NCBI RefSeq assembly: GCF_001423245.1
Contig: NZ_LMOH01000012.1
Coordinates: forward strand, 64,518-128,517
DNA length: 64,000 bases
Direction: 5' to 3'
DNA from: Aureimonas sp. Leaf324
Lineage (GTDB): Bacteria; Pseudomonadota; Alphaproteobacteria; Rhizobiales; Rhizobiaceae
Both the position numbers and the translations under genes were made by a program. Within the stretch, counting starts at the first letter, position 1, and each line of letters starts with the position of its first letter. Below, piece by piece: positions 34,833 to 43,340 of this stretch. The notes below the pieces were generated by a model, which saw nothing but the letters and a program-made list of their open reading frames with translations, did no database searches and was not told the origin of the DNA.

Positions 34833-35471
34833 TCAAGGCTCGAATATTGACCGGCGTCTGATATAGACGGGATCGGGCGTGACGCCGTCGTCGGTCTCGA
34901 GCCCCTTGGCCAGTCTCACGGCCGTCCAGGCGTCGGCGGCTTCCTCAACGCCGTAATCGACGTGAACCATTCGGATGAACGTTCGTGTGCCCATCATGTC
35001 GACGTCCGCTCGAACAACTCTCACCGCGTCCCTCGCCTCGCGATCATCGACCACGACGAGGAAGGACTCGCCGACGCCAAGTGCGTCGCTCGTCGATTTG
35101 AGAACATCCAGAACGCTCCGTTCGCCTCGATCTCCCCAGTTGGGTTTCAGATCCGGGGGATTGCCGGCAAGCCGCCAAAGTTCCATTTCGCGGGCGTACT
35201 TCCGTCCCTCCCTTGTGACGATGCGCTTGATCCGCCAGCGATTAGCCTCGATCCAATCTGCGATCGTCGATCTGATCTCATTTCGTCTGTCCCGATCCTC
35301 TCCTGGATCACGAGTGACCTCTTCCAGGACGAGATCCGTCATCCAGACTTCGCAACCCGGTGCATACAACCAGTCCAGAGCGTCGATGGTCCCAAGAATG
35401 GACAGCGGACTGCTGTCCATTATCAGAATCTTCGGAAGCCTGACGTCCGCAGGATCCGGACGATCAATCAC
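34833..35471 (-). CDS. PIN-like toxin of a Phd-type toxin-antitoxin pair
   Basis: A 212-residue protein from GTG 35471, overlapping the end of the antitoxin gene by 8 bp. PIN-domain acidic residues are visible: ILIMDSSPL (D19), VLEEVTRD (E50/E51), GERSVLDVL (Glu near 120) and VVVDDREARDA (Asp near 147). PIN toxins are metal-dependent ribonucleases that usually cut tRNA or mRNA. At 212 residues it is longer than typical VapC (about 130), with extra helices between the second and third acidic sites, so it may be a PIN-like subfamily. The overlap with a Phd/YefM-type gene supports the pairing. Confidence 0.75.
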   Translation of the reverse strand: MIDRPDPADVRLPKILIMDSSPLSILGTIDALDWLYAPGCEVWMTDLVLEEVTRDPGEDRDRRNEIRSTIADWIEANRWRIKRIVTREGRKYAREMELWRLAGNPPDLKPNWGDRGERSVLDVLKSTSDALGVGESFLVVVDDREARDAVRVVRADVDMMGTRTFIRMVHVDYGVEEAADAWTAVRLAKGLETDDGVTPDPVYIRRRSIFEP

Positions 35472-35814
35472 GGTCTCGTCCGAACCGTCTCCGAACGGCG
35501 GCGAGTTCCCGTTCGACAGCCTCTTCACCCTTCCCGGCCAACGCATCCGAACTCATTCGATCGATCGCATCGTCGATGTCCGACACGTCATATCCAAGGG
35601 GATCGTCGATCAAACGCACGGTTTCCGACCGTGGCTCCTGGAACTCGAACGGCACCGGTTCGGCGGCGACCATCTTCAAACGAGTGAACTCCTCGATCGA
35701 AACAAGCACATTCCTGACCTTGCCGTGCGATGAGATCCCGACAGGCCCCATTGACGCCAGACGTTGGGCGTCGCCTACCCGTCGTTGTAATTCGGCCGAA
35801 GTAAGAATGGGCAT
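35464..35814 (-). CDS. Phd/YefM-family antitoxin
   Basis: A 116-residue protein. The N-terminal Phd fold is recognisable in LTSAELQRRVGDAQRLASMGPVGISSHGKVRNVLVSIEEFTRLK (residues 4-47), with an acidic C-terminal extension likely to wrap the toxin. It is translated from ATG 35814, GGAGAA ahead, and its stop overlaps the toxin start. An AT-rich palindromic region lies directly upstream at 35829, the usual place for autoregulation by the TA complex. The genes lie between a decayed gene and a 740-bp non-coding stretch. Confidence 0.8.
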   Translation of the reverse strand: MPILTSAELQRRVGDAQRLASMGPVGISSHGKVRNVLVSIEEFTRLKMVAAEPVPFEFQEPRSETVRLIDDPLGYDVSDIDDAIDRMSSDALAGKGEEAVERELAAVRRRFGRDRD

Positions 35815-35828
35815 CGCATCATTCTCCG

Positions 35829-35865
35829 ATATATATTATGCATAAAATACATATTTTTCATCGCA
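35829..35865 (-). promoter_or_regulatory. AT-rich promoter/operator of the toxin-antitoxin pair
   Basis: About 35 bp of strongly AT-rich sequence, out of place in this GC-rich window, with the perfect palindrome TTATGCATAA at 35836-35845. It starts 15 bp upstream of the antitoxin start codon. On the minus strand it offers CATAAT as a -10-like element. Autorepression by the TA complex is inferred from its position. Confidence 0.55.
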
Positions 35866-36606
35866 TCGCAAGCGATGATGCCAACGGTGTTGGCTGCATC
35901 CGCTGATCATGCCGAAGCACGCTACCTCCCCAAATTGGACCAGTCGGGTAGAGACCCTCATAGGAGCCAGCACGCCATCTCCTGACTACGTTCGTTCCGT
36001 TGATAGTGCACGGGTCTTCGGAACGTGGATTTGGCGCAGCAAGCCCCTCCCGCCGCCCTGGAGGACCGACTTGATCGTGATAGGGTACTAGCCCATCGCC
36101 CCCACCTCGTTCACCTCCGCCTATCCTGGGTGCAGGTCCGGAATGTCGCAACTCGAGCCAGGAGGCAAAGTATGTGCGTCGCGCCTGGCACGACAGTCGG
36201 CGTGGATGGGGGCATGGGAGCAGAGAACATCATGATCCGCGGATGGTGTGCGGCACCAAGGCTCCGCGTGAAGTGCGCAACGCCCAGACGGGTCAGACGC
36301 GACCGCGACATTCGCAGATAACGCGGAATTATAGCCTCGCCATGCGGTGGCCGTCCGGGCTCTGTATGAGCGCTCGTCGGCATGTTAGCCAGTTGGACAA
36401 CGAAAGATCAGGTTTTCAGGCGCGGCGGACAATACAGGCGTAGATGAAATCCAAGTAGCTTCGCGGACGCGAATGCGACTGGGCATCGACGATACAAGTC
36501 CAGTCAAAGAGTTCCGCCCGCACGATACATGAGACGGGGCGAAGCATCCACGCTCGGATGTGCCGCCCTCGCTCGACACCGTTTTCGTGTCCAAAGGGAG
36601 GAATGC
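35866..36606. other. About 740 bp without a supported gene
   Basis: This gap separates the toxin-antitoxin pair from the ABC importer. Short open frames on both strands lack family character or convincing starts. It holds one copy of the shared 18-bp operator (36317-36334) and the importer's ribosome site (GGGAGG near 36597). No tRNA-like fold or IS end was recognised. Confidence 0.5.
36317..36334 (-). promoter_or_regulatory. Shared 18-bp LysR-type operator, copy D (sugar ABC importer)
   Basis: On the minus strand this reads CTATAATTCCGCGTTATC, fitting CTATM-N8-TTATM. It is 272 bp upstream of the ABC binding-protein start codon. The distance matches copy B (287 bp) and copy F (275 bp). Confidence 0.6.
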
Positions 36607-37611
36607 ATGCGTGAACTGAAGTCTCGTGCCCCCATCGTCGGGTTCTGCCGCATGGCGCTTGTGGGAGCGTCGGCCCTGGCGGCCTCGACGGTGTCGATGT
36701 CCGGAGCGGCCTTCTCGAAGGACCTGACCTTCGGGTACGTCCCGGCAAGTCTCGAATACCCCTACAATGTCATGACCGCCCAGGGCTTCGAGAAGGCTGC
36801 CAAGGAAGCCGGCGTGAAGACGGTCGTGCTCGATCCGCGTGGTAGCGTCGAGAAGCAGGGCAATGCGCTCGACGACCTGATCAACCAGCAGGTCGATGCC
36901 ATCGGGTTCCTTCCGCTCGACTCCGTCGTCGCCGAATCCTTCGTGGACAAGGTCAACGACGCGAACATCCCGATCGTTGCCATTGCCCTGCAGGTCGGCG
37001 ACTCGGCAAAGCGTCAGGTCACCGATCCGTATCCGGGCCTTTCCGCACTCGTGGCAACCGACAACTACAAGTCGGGCGAAGTCGCCGGCGAGATGGCCGC
37101 AGGTCTCCTGCCGAAGGATCGCAAGGCCAAGATCGGCATCGTCATGGGCGACCCCGCCTACACGATCGTCAAGCTCGACACCGACGGCTTCCGGGCCGCG
37201 CTCGACAAGGCCGGTGCGAACTACGACATCGTGGCCGAGCAGCCCACCAACTGGACGCCCGACGAAGGCGAGGCGGTCTGTCAGAACTTCCTGACCGCCC
37301 ATCCCGACATGGATCTGATCTACAGTCATGCCGACGACATGGCGATCGGCTGCGCACGGGCGATCGACTCCGCCGGCTCCAAGGTCCAGCTCGTCGCGAC
37401 CGGCGGCGGCTCCAAGCTCGGCACCGACGCGATCGCCGCCGGCGAGATGTACGGCTCCGTCTGCACCCGCCCCGAACTTCTCGGAACCCTGATGTTCCAG
37501 TCGATGTACGAGGCCGTCACAAAGCCCGAGACGCCGAAGGCCCGCTTCGTCACCTACGACATGCCGGCCATCACCAAGGCGACCATCGACGCCTGCCCCG
37601 AGAAGTGGTGA
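36607..37611 (+). CDS. Sugar-type ABC transporter substrate-binding protein (RbsB-like)
   Basis: A 334-residue exported protein from ATG 36607, with GGGAGG five bases before; the frame is open upstream from 36529 but lacks a signal there. The signal peptide (MALVGASALAASTVSMSGAA) is followed by the periplasmic-binding 4 fold: LEYPYNVMTAQGFEKAAKEAG, VDAIGFLPLDSV, KIGIVMGDPAYT, LIYSHADDMAIGCARAI and a C-terminal KATIDACPEKW. It captures a monosaccharide or similar ligand for the ATPase and permease that follow in the same operon. The precise sugar is unknown. Confidence 0.9.
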   Translation: MRELKSRAPIVGFCRMALVGASALAASTVSMSGAAFSKDLTFGYVPASLEYPYNVMTAQGFEKAAKEAGVKTVVLDPRGSVEKQGNALDDLINQQVDAIGFLPLDSVVAESFVDKVNDANIPIVAIALQVGDSAKRQVTDPYPGLSALVATDNYKSGEVAGEMAAGLLPKDRKAKIGIVMGDPAYTIVKLDTDGFRAALDKAGANYDIVAEQPTNWTPDEGEAVCQNFLTAHPDMDLIYSHADDMAIGCARAIDSAGSKVQLVATGGGSKLGTDAIAAGEMYGSVCTRPELLGTLMFQSMYEAVTKPETPKARFVTYDMPAITKATIDACPEKW

Positions 37612-37657
37612 TCCGAATAGCGATCCCGACTTCCGGATAGCAGGGGAGAGCCAGCCG

Positions 37658-39226
37658 ATGTCGTCATCCGAACCCATCATGAAGCTGCGAGGCGTCGTGA
37701 AGGCGTTTCCCAACGGGACGCTGGCCCTCCGCGGTGTCGATCTCGACATCGAGAAGGGAAAGGTGCACGGCCTGCTCGGCGCCAACGGCGCCGGCAAGTC
37801 GACCCTGATCAAGATCCTCTCGGGTGCCTACTGGGCGACGCTCGGCGAGATCACCTGGCGGGGCGAGCAGGTGAAGTGGGACAGCCCGAAGGCGGCGAAC
37901 GACATGGGTGTCGCCACGGTGCATCAGCACATCCCCCTCGCCCCGACCCTCTCGATCCTCGAGAACGTGTTCCTCGGCAAAGTTGGATGGTGGCGTCGCT
38001 CGTCCTCGATCAGGACGCAGTTCGACGAACTCTGCCAACGGGTCGGCTACTCGCTCGACCCGGATGCGCTGGTCGAGAACCTCTCGATCGGCGAACGGCA
38101 GATGGTCTCGATCTTCCAGGCGCTGGCGACGGGGGCCGACCTCATCGTCATGGACGAGCCGACCGCATCGCTGGCGTCGGACGAGCGCGAACTCGTCTAC
38201 GAGACGGTCCGGCGCCTGACGAGGATCGAAAACAAGGCGATCCTATTCGTCTCCCACTTCCTCGACGAGGTCATTGCCCTCACGGATCAGGTGACCGTGC
38301 TCCGGGACGGCATGGCCGTACTCCGGGCCGAGACCCGTGACCTGGACGAGGGAAAGCTCGCCGAGGCCATCGTCGGCAAGCAGGTGATCGCGCTGGAACG
38401 GGAGGCTGCCCAGCGCAGACCGCTCGAGACCGACGATGTCGCACCACGGCTCCGCCTTCGTGACCTGGCGTCGCCGGGAAGACTTCATCCCATCTCGCTG
38501 GACGTCGCCCCCGGTGAGGTGGTGGGTGTAGCAGGGCTCCTCGGCTCGGGTCGCAGCGAACTGCTCCACGCGATCTACGGATCGGACCGCTTCGCGACCG
38601 GCACCGTGACCTTGGACGGCGTGCAGCTCGCCCGGAGCCCGAGAGCTGCCGTCGCTGCGGGCATCGGGCTCGTTCCTGAAGACCGGATGGGACAGGGCCT
38701 GGTCCCAGACTTCGAGATCTGGCGGAACACGACCCTTCCGGCCCTTGGGGGCGTGTCCGCCCTCAACGCCCTTCCCATCTCCGAGCGCGAGCGCCGGAGG
38801 GGCTGGGACGCGATCGAGAAGCTGTCCATCAAGGCGAGTTCGCCTGAGATCCTCGTGAGCGAACTCAGCGGCGGCAACGCCCAGAAGGTCACGATCGCGA
38901 AGTGGCTCTTCAGCGACGTGAAGCTGTTCCTACTCGACGAACCGACGGCGGGCATCGACATCGGCGCGAAGACCGACATCCTGCGGCTCGTCCGCGAACT
39001 CGCCTCCGGCGGCAAGTCCGTCATCGTCGTCTCCTCGGAGTTCGAGGAACTTCTCGCGGTCTGCGACCGCATCCTCGTCATGCGCGACGGCAGGTGCATC
39101 GCGGAGCGGAACTTCGACGAGACGTCGGAGCACGACCTCCTACTCCTTGCGGGCGGACAGTCCGCGACGATCACCTCCGCCCCCGCCGCACCGGCAACTC
39201 AATCCGTAGTGGGCCCTCAATCATGA
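37658..39226 (+). CDS. Sugar-type ABC transporter ATPase, two nucleotide-binding domains (RbsA/MglA-like)
   Basis: A 522-residue double ATPase. The first domain has Walker A GANGAGKST near residue 43, signature LSIGERQMV near 143 and Walker B MDEPTASL; the second has the degenerate Walker A GLLGSGRSEL, signature ELSGGNAQKV and LLDEPTAGIDIG, the asymmetry typical of the RbsA/MglA family. It powers uptake through the permease. Its stop overlaps the permease start by 4 bp (ATGA at 39223-39226), so translation is coupled. Confidence 0.94.
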   Translation: MSSSEPIMKLRGVVKAFPNGTLALRGVDLDIEKGKVHGLLGANGAGKSTLIKILSGAYWATLGEITWRGEQVKWDSPKAANDMGVATVHQHIPLAPTLSILENVFLGKVGWWRRSSSIRTQFDELCQRVGYSLDPDALVENLSIGERQMVSIFQALATGADLIVMDEPTASLASDERELVYETVRRLTRIENKAILFVSHFLDEVIALTDQVTVLRDGMAVLRAETRDLDEGKLAEAIVGKQVIALEREAAQRRPLETDDVAPRLRLRDLASPGRLHPISLDVAPGEVVGVAGLLGSGRSELLHAIYGSDRFATGTVTLDGVQLARSPRAAVAAGIGLVPEDRMGQGLVPDFEIWRNTTLPALGGVSALNALPISERERRRGWDAIEKLSIKASSPEILVSELSGGNAQKVTIAKWLFSDVKLFLLDEPTAGIDIGAKTDILRLVRELASGGKSVIVVSSEFEELLAVCDRILVMRDGRCIAERNFDETSEHDLLLLAGGQSATITSAPAAPATQSVVGPQS

Positions 39227-40440
39227 CCATCGCAGCACAGGACCACGTGCAGCCGACACCACCGTCCCCCTCGGGGTCGCGGGTGTCCGCTCCGACGAAC
39301 TGGGGGCGCGTCTTCGGCCTCCGCGAGAAGGGTGTCTACTATGCCCTCCTCCTGCTAATCGCCCTGATCACGCTGGCGACCACCTATATCGGCCAGTCGA
39401 ACTACCTCAGCATCCAGAATTTCTCGAACGTGGTCTACCAGTCGTCGCTCATGGCCATGATGGCCGTGGCGATGACGGTGGTCCTGATCAGTGGGAACTT
39501 CGACCTCTCGGTCGCGTCCGTCGCGGCCCTCGCGGCTGCGGTCCTCATCGGTAACGCCGATGCCGTCGGCTTCTGGCCTGCCGCCGCCCTGGCGATGGCT
39601 GTCGCCATGGGCATCGGCCTTATCAACGGCTCGATCGTCCAGTTCGTCGGAATCAACGCCTTCATCGTTACACTGGGCACCATGACGGCGGTGCGGGGCC
39701 TCGTCCTGATCTACACCGACGGACGGTCGCTTTCCGTATCGGATCCCGGCGTCATCGCGACAATGCGCGCCTTCGAGGGAGGCCGTCACGAAGGCTTCTG
39801 GATCGTCGTCGCGGGTGGCGTCGCCCTGCTTGCCGCCGGTATCTTGGGGGCGATCAGGAACAGGGCCTCCGGCCGCTCCCTGCAGCCCGGCCCGGTCGGC
39901 ATGACCATCGGCGGGATCGCTCTCCTTCTCCTCGCCTGGGGTTCGGGTGGGGAACTCCTCTTGCGAAACCCCGTCATCTACCTTGGCATTTTCACGGCCA
40001 TCGTCTGGTTCGTCCTCGGCTACACGATGGTCGGGCGCCGCCTCTACGCGGTCGGCGGAAACGCGGAGGCTTCCCGCCTCTCGGGAATTGCCGTGACGCG
40101 TTACAAGATCATGGCCTTCGTCTTCTCCAGCGCCACGGCCGGTTTCGCTGGCATCCTGTTCGCCAGCCGCCTACGATCGATCAACCCTGCCGGCCTCCAG
40201 GGAGCCGAACTGACGGTCATCGCAGCGGCGATCCTCGGCGGCACGTCCCTCTTCGGCGGTGCCGGCAGCGTCATCAAGACCCTGGCCGGCGCGTTGCTCC
40301 TGTTCTCGCTGACCAACGGCTTCAACATCCTGAACCTCGGCGCGAACTGGCAGGGACTGATCGAAGGCATCGTGGTGGTGGTCGCCGCGGCGATCTACAC
40401 GGTCGGTAACAAGAAGGCGAAGTCGAAGACCGGCGGCTGA
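39223..40440 (+). CDS. Sugar-type ABC transporter permease (RbsC-like)
   Basis: A 405-residue multi-spanning protein. The hydrophilic N-terminus of about 40 residues is followed by about ten membrane segments and the family motif GNFDLSVASVAALAA; the later EASRLSGIAVTRYKIMAFVF loop and SLFGGAGSVIKTL are typical of BPD_transp_2 permeases. It forms the channel of the importer with the ATPase upstream. A central hydrophilic loop (near residues 210-225) is longer than in RbsC. The cargo is inferred to be a sugar. Confidence 0.92.
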   Translation: MTIAAQDHVQPTPPSPSGSRVSAPTNWGRVFGLREKGVYYALLLLIALITLATTYIGQSNYLSIQNFSNVVYQSSLMAMMAVAMTVVLISGNFDLSVASVAALAAAVLIGNADAVGFWPAAALAMAVAMGIGLINGSIVQFVGINAFIVTLGTMTAVRGLVLIYTDGRSLSVSDPGVIATMRAFEGGRHEGFWIVVAGGVALLAAGILGAIRNRASGRSLQPGPVGMTIGGIALLLLAWGSGGELLLRNPVIYLGIFTAIVWFVLGYTMVGRRLYAVGGNAEASRLSGIAVTRYKIMAFVFSSATAGFAGILFASRLRSINPAGLQGAELTVIAAAILGGTSLFGGAGSVIKTLAGALLLFSLTNGFNILNLGANWQGLIEGIVVVVAAAIYTVGNKKAKSKTGG

Positions 40441-40466
40441 CCCTCTGCCGAGGTCGTCCGCATCGT

Positions 40467-40493
40467 CGCCCGGTCCCACCCGAGGTCCGGGCG
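40467..40493 (+). terminator. Hairpin between permease and SDR genes
   Basis: CGCCCGG (40467-40473) and CCGGGCG (40487-40493) form a 7-bp stem with a 13-base loop, 26 bp after the permease stop. No T run follows. It might be a partial terminator or attenuator; with GC-rich sequence chance pairing is possible. Confidence 0.35.
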
Positions 40494-40532
40494 GCCCTCC
40501 ATTCCAGTCATATCCGAACGTAGAGAGTTCCC

Positions 40533-41309
40533 ATGAGCACGACCGCCGCCATCGACTACACGGGTAAGGTCGCCTTCGTGACCGGCGCCGGCAGCGGCAT
40601 CGGCCGGGCGACGGCCATCGCCTTCGCCAAGGCAGGTGCTTCGGTCGCCGCCGTCGACATCGGCGAGAAGGGTCTCGCGGAGACCGTGGCCCAGATCGAG
40701 GGGATGGGTGGCAAGGCCCTCACTCTGGTCTGCGACGTGACCAAGGGGGCTGACGTGAAGGCGGCACTCGACAGGACCGTCGAGACGTTCGGTCGCCTGG
40801 ACGCCGCGTTCAACAACGCGGGTATCGAGCAGCCGGCGCAGCCTCTGGCAGACCTGTCCGAGGACGTCTGGGACCGCATCATCGCGGTGAACCTCAAGAG
40901 CGTCTTCCTCTGCATGAAGTACCAGATCGAGATCATGCTTCGGCAGGGAAGTGGAGCGATCGTCAACACCTCGTCAGGCGCGGGTGTCCTCGCGATCCGC
41001 GGCCAGTCGAGCTATTGCGCCTCCAAGTTCGGCGTCGTGGCGACGAGCAAGGTCGCGGCGCTCGAATACGCCGACAAGGGCATCCGCGTGAACGCGATCT
41101 GCCCGGGCATCATCGATACGCCGATGATCGCACGCTACACCGGGGATACCGACGAGGGTCGTGCCCGTATCATCTCTCAGGAGCCGGTCGGGCGCATGGG
41201 GCGACCGGAGGAGATCGCCGGGACCGTGCTCTGGCTGTGTTCCGAGGCCGGCGGCTTCGTCACCGGCCATGCCATGGTCGTCGACGGCGGTCAGACGGCG
41301 GGTATCTGA
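40533..41309 (+). CDS. SDR family NAD(P)-dependent oxidoreductase
   Basis: A 258-residue SDR with TGAGSGIG, NNAG, Ser in NTSSGAG and YCASK (catalytic Tyr/Lys), ending in MVVDGGQTAGI. It is probably the first catabolic enzyme for the sugar imported by the ABC system just upstream (92 bp). It is similar to the SDR at 51267, which shares GKV...TGAxSGIGRATA and NTSSGAGV. The product is likely a lactone or keto sugar; no lactonase is adjacent, but two exist in the window. Confidence 0.9.
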   Translation: MSTTAAIDYTGKVAFVTGAGSGIGRATAIAFAKAGASVAAVDIGEKGLAETVAQIEGMGGKALTLVCDVTKGADVKAALDRTVETFGRLDAAFNNAGIEQPAQPLADLSEDVWDRIIAVNLKSVFLCMKYQIEIMLRQGSGAIVNTSSGAGVLAIRGQSSYCASKFGVVATSKVAALEYADKGIRVNAICPGIIDTPMIARYTGDTDEGRARIISQEPVGRMGRPEEIAGTVLWLCSEAGGFVTGHAMVVDGGQTAGI

Positions 41310-41319
41310 CGACATCCGG

Positions 41320-41349
41320 GCGGCTGACTCATCCTTGGCGTTCAGCCGC
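41320..41349. terminator. Bidirectional hairpin between convergent genes
   Basis: GCGGCTGA (41320-41327) and TCAGCCGC (41342-41349) form an 8-bp perfect stem with a 14-base loop, between the SDR stop and the minus-strand unknown gene, whose stop codon is in the stem. Additional pairing (CCG/CGG) extends it past one mismatch. Confidence 0.5.
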
Positions 41350-43258
41350 TCGGCCCGTCCGGTGATCGAACCGGCGACAACTTACCTACACGCGATACCT
41401 TCGACAGGAACGTCAGGTCCTGGTTCTGTCCGACCTTCTCCCCGAATGCGCTCTCGATCTCGTCGAGAAACGCCTCGAGCGCTGGGACTGTCCGAGCGTA
41501 CTGCAGAGCCTTGGCGAGCACGTTGAACATCGGTAGGATCGGGAATGTGCTGATATTCAGGTACCAGGCGCCGATACTCACACCGGCGTCCAGTCTGTTG
41601 ATGCGTCGGGCGATCTTGGCCCGCTGCACCTCCAGTTCCGCAAGATCATGGCTCAGCCGCTCGACCTCGGCCTGGCGCATGTCTTCCGGAAGATCGGCGA
41701 GCCGGGTGATCAACGCCCTTCCCTTGCGACGATCGACGGACGTGAAGTGCAGGATCTCGTCGATGCCGACGTCGGGGCGCATCTCGATGATGGGGATCGG
41801 CGGGAGGATGATGCGTCGTTCTTCCTTGCGTCGCTCGTTGGCAGCCCAGGCCGCCGCTATCCGATCGTTCGCGGATCGGTAGAAGTTGAGCCGGTCGCCC
41901 ATCAGCCTCATCGGCGAGATCCAGCTATCTACGAAGGATGCCTCTCCGGGCCATGCCGGGACGAAGGTCGCATCGAGAGCATGCGCGAGGTGGACACCGC
42001 GCCCGAAGTACGACGCTTCGCCCGATAGAGTCTTGCCCGAGAGACGTTCGTAAGACCTCTGGAAGTCCGCACCTACGACATCGAACGACATGAGACCGCG
42101 GTCGACGAGCGGCTGCAGGCAGGCGCGGCGAGCATGGTCCGGACCGAGCAGGAGTTGCGAAACGTGCTCGATCGGCGTCCCGGTCTCGGCAGACAGTTTC
42201 TTGATGATCTCGAAGACCTGAGGGCCGAGAGCGGACTTGCCTAGGATGTATTCGTCCGCGGTCTCCACGAGATCCGAGGCGAAGAATGCGGCCGATCTCC
42301 GACGACCTATCACGCCTCGAGGATTGACCTGCCTCGCCTCGTTCAGAAAGCCGGTGTCACCGAGTTCCTCCGGACGGGTGTGAAGGAATCTGACGCGATC
42401 GGCGGAGACGAGGGTCAGGAGGTCGTCGCGGGAAACGGCCTGTTCCTGCCAGAAGCCGTCCGCGTCAACCAAGGGAGGTGGTTCCATATAGATGGTGTCG
42501 TAGGCTATCAGAGCCTGTCGCAAATCGATCTGAGGTACCGCGTTCGGCTGTACGTAGCAGGCATTCCCGGCGTCCTCGACGAAGGAAGCCAGCTCTTGCC
42601 GCAGCTCGCCGCGGAACAACGCAGGAAGGCTGGCGAACCACCAATCCTCCTCTTCTCTCACGAACTGTGGGACCTCCGGTCGCTTTCGGAGCGGCTTGAA
42701 CGAGGTTCGTTGAAACGAGGCAATGACCTCGTTGCTCGCCTCCGAAAGAGGAGGCGTAGGTGCCGCCACAGGCAGTACGTCGAATTCGATCGGTCGTCCG
42801 CGGACGAGTGTCGTCATGAACGACCGCAGGCTAGCCTCGCTGGCAGCGTCCAGCGGCGACGCGAAACATAGGCGCATCGCCCCCGAACGCTGGTCGTTGA
42901 AGGCCGTGAGAGCAGGTAATCGCGGGAAACAACCGGCCAGGATAGTCTCGAGATCGGGGCGGCTGAAGACGAGGCTCTCGATCCCCGATCCGATGTCACG
43001 ATCCGCTATTCCCCCGATCCGTACTCCCTGCGAAGGGCGGGTGTTGAGGATCCGGACATTCTGACCGATCTGGACGTAGCTGTCGGCGAACTTGTCTCCC
43101 AGGACCGATAGATTCAGCTGGTCCTCGGGAACGTAGATGACGTGGAGGTAGGGAGGGATCTCGTGGATCTCGGTCCGCAGATGTGGGTAGTCGGCGCGCA
43201 AGCGCAGGTCGGTCCGCCGCACCGATCCTCTCTGAGCTTCGAGATCGTACTTCGTCAT
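41342..43258 (-). CDS. Unrecognised 638-residue protein
   Basis: I do not recognise this family. The ATG at 43258, with CAGGAG ahead, gives 638 residues; the frame is open to 43339. The N-terminal 100 residues look beta-rich (EIPPYLHVIYVPEDQLNLSV), the middle has DWWFASLPALFRGELRQELA, and the region near residue 390 (SAETGTPIEHVSQLLLGPDH) is helical. A segment near 560-580 reads RQAEVERLSHDLAELEVQRA, a likely coiled coil, followed by a weakly hydrophobic stretch GAWYLNISTFPILPMFNVLA. No Walker motif, signal peptide or known catalytic signature is seen. It stands alone between an SDR and an MmgE/PrpD gene and shares no operon with the metabolic genes. It may be an effector or defence protein, but this is speculation. 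Confidence 0.6.
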   Translation of the reverse strand: MTKYDLEAQRGSVRRTDLRLRADYPHLRTEIHEIPPYLHVIYVPEDQLNLSVLGDKFADSYVQIGQNVRILNTRPSQGVRIGGIADRDIGSGIESLVFSRPDLETILAGCFPRLPALTAFNDQRSGAMRLCFASPLDAASEASLRSFMTTLVRGRPIEFDVLPVAAPTPPLSEASNEVIASFQRTSFKPLRKRPEVPQFVREEEDWWFASLPALFRGELRQELASFVEDAGNACYVQPNAVPQIDLRQALIAYDTIYMEPPPLVDADGFWQEQAVSRDDLLTLVSADRVRFLHTRPEELGDTGFLNEARQVNPRGVIGRRRSAAFFASDLVETADEYILGKSALGPQVFEIIKKLSAETGTPIEHVSQLLLGPDHARRACLQPLVDRGLMSFDVVGADFQRSYERLSGKTLSGEASYFGRGVHLAHALDATFVPAWPGEASFVDSWISPMRLMGDRLNFYRSANDRIAAAWAANERRKEERRIILPPIPIIEMRPDVGIDEILHFTSVDRRKGRALITRLADLPEDMRQAEVERLSHDLAELEVQRAKIARRINRLDAGVSIGAWYLNISTFPILPMFNVLAKALQYARTVPALEAFLDEIESAFGEKVGQNQDLTFLSKVSRVGKLSPVRSPDGPSG

Positions 43259-43340
43259 TCGCGGCTCCTGGGACCGGAAGAGGCTGCCCCAAGCATGACG
43301 GCAAGCGAGCCCGGCCGACAAGGTCGATGACGACGGCAAG

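Noticed and set aside
35845-36606. tRNA or small RNA in the gap before the ABC importer.
   Set aside because: No acceptor stem or TTCRA-type loop found; no structured element that I could support.
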